Part shown: positions 6,768 through 7,171 of the stretch, piece by piece
Position numbering within the stretch: position 1 is the stretch's first letter
Layout: each line of letters starts with the position of its first letter
NCBI GenBank assembly: GCA_946479515.1
Contig: CAMLGF010000111.1
Span: forward strand, 1-7,171
Direction of reading: 5' to 3'
DNA length: 7,171 bases
Origin: an uncultured Pseudomonadota bacterium
GTDB lineage: Bacteria; Pseudomonadota; Gammaproteobacteria; Steroidobacterales; Steroidobacteraceae
Program-made: the position numbers and the translations under genes
Notes under the pieces: generated by a model
Databases searched by the model: none
What the model saw: only the letters and a program-made list of their open reading frames with translations
What the model was told of the DNA's origin: nothing

Positions 6768-7171
6768 GTGAAAGACAGCATCAGAATGCGGCTCGAGAAA
6801 ATGGTCGACCGCTACGAGGAGATCGGGCGATCGCTGGCAGACCCCGCGGTCATCGGCCGACAACGAGAATTCCGCGACCTGTCGGTGGAATACGCCCGCC
6901 TGACCCCGGTCGCCGAGAAGTTCGGCGTATTCCGCGCGCTCGAAGCCGAGCTGGCCGCCGCACGCGACATGCAGCAGGACGGCGATCCGGCCATGCGTGA
7001 GATGGGCGCGGAGGAACAGGCGCGGCTCGCGCCGCAGCTCGAACTCGCCGAGGGCGGCCTCAAGATGATGCTGATCCCGCGCGATCCGCGCGACGACAAG
7101 AACATCTATCTCGAATTGCGCGCCGGCACCGGCGGCGACGAGGCGGCGATCTTCGCCGGCGACCTGTTCCG
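6768..7171 (+). CDS. prfA: Peptide chain release factor 1, partial (N-terminal third)
   Basis: RF1 ends translation at UAA and UAG. The first 134 codons are visible. They cover the N-terminal helical domain ([38 protein letters not shown]) and the start of domain 2 with [17 protein letters not shown] at 118-134. DEAA.FAGDLFR at this place marks RF1 rather than RF2. The stop-codon-reading PxT motif and the catalytic GGQ lie beyond the window. I chose GTG at 6768 because it matches the E. coli N-terminus (MKPSIVAKLE) residue for residue. An in-frame ATG at 6759 (starting MVRVKDSI) and one at 6786 are alternatives. No Shine-Dalgarno is seen before any of them. It diverges from the TPR gene with 43 bp between starts. 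hemA, which normally precedes prfA, is not here. Confidence 0.95.
   Translation, partial: MKDSIRMRLEKMVDRYEEIGRSLADPAVIGRQREFRDLSVEYARLTPVAEKFGVFRALEAELAAARDMQQDGDPAMREMGAEEQARLAPQLELAEGGLKMMLIPRDPRDDKNIYLELRAGTGGDEAAIFAGDLF

Noticed and set aside
6725..6781. N-terminal extension of the TPR protein from the ATG at 6781
   Set aside because: It would overlap prfA and place 19 extra residues before a well-formed signal peptide.
5927..7000. 357-codon open frame on the plus strand opposite the TPR gene and crossing into prfA
   Set aside because: It is antisense to the TPR gene and overlaps prfA in a different frame. Composition is typical of a shadow frame.
1..7171. Hidden accessory system (defence island, prophage, CRISPR, insertion sequence)
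   Set aside because: All of the sequence is accounted for by recognisable housekeeping genes with short gaps. No spaced repeats, transposase motifs or terminal inverted repeats were seen.

Overview
This is a GC-rich chromosomal window carrying a conserved housekeeping neighbourhood of Gammaproteobacteria. From memory, the gene order (TPR protein, lolB, ispE, tRNA-Gln, prs, rplY, pth, ychF, with prfA facing away) is close to the Pseudomonas aeruginosa PA4665-PA4673 region. The GC-richness and the Ala-rich L25 tail would suit a high-GC lineage such as Pseudomonas, Xanthomonas or Steroidobacter relatives, but the genus cannot be fixed from this sequence.

Layout. Everything from 6724 down to 1 is on the minus strand. 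In transcription order: a secreted TPR-repeat protein (6724-4970), lolB (4954-4355), ispE (4364-3522, overlapping lolB), tRNA-Gln(TTG) (3509-3435), prs with a GTG start (3399-2443), rplY/ctc (2363-1635), pth (1565-954) and ychF (949 to the left edge, last ~45 residues missing). Only prfA (6768 to the right edge, first 134 residues) is on the plus strand. There is no gene-free stretch longer than 80 bases. No mobile element, CRISPR array, phage gene or toxin-antitoxin pair was seen.

How the genes fit together. lolB inserts lipoproteins into the outer membrane and the TPR protein is probably exported too. ispE feeds isoprenoid synthesis and prs makes PRPP for nucleotides and for His and Trp. 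The rest serve translation: tRNA-Gln, L25, peptidyl-tRNA recycling by Pth, ribosome-associated YchF, and RF1. Close spacing suggests read-through transcription of much of the cluster.

Points of interest are modest. hemA, which usually sits beside prfA here, is absent, leaving a 43-bp divergent junction whose two start codons both lack a Shine-Dalgarno sequence. A strong hairpin lies just upstream of pth, which also lacks a Shine-Dalgarno. The TPR protein has exactly two cysteines after its signal peptide. The L25 tail carries an in-frame repeat. I found no convincing evidence of an undescribed system.
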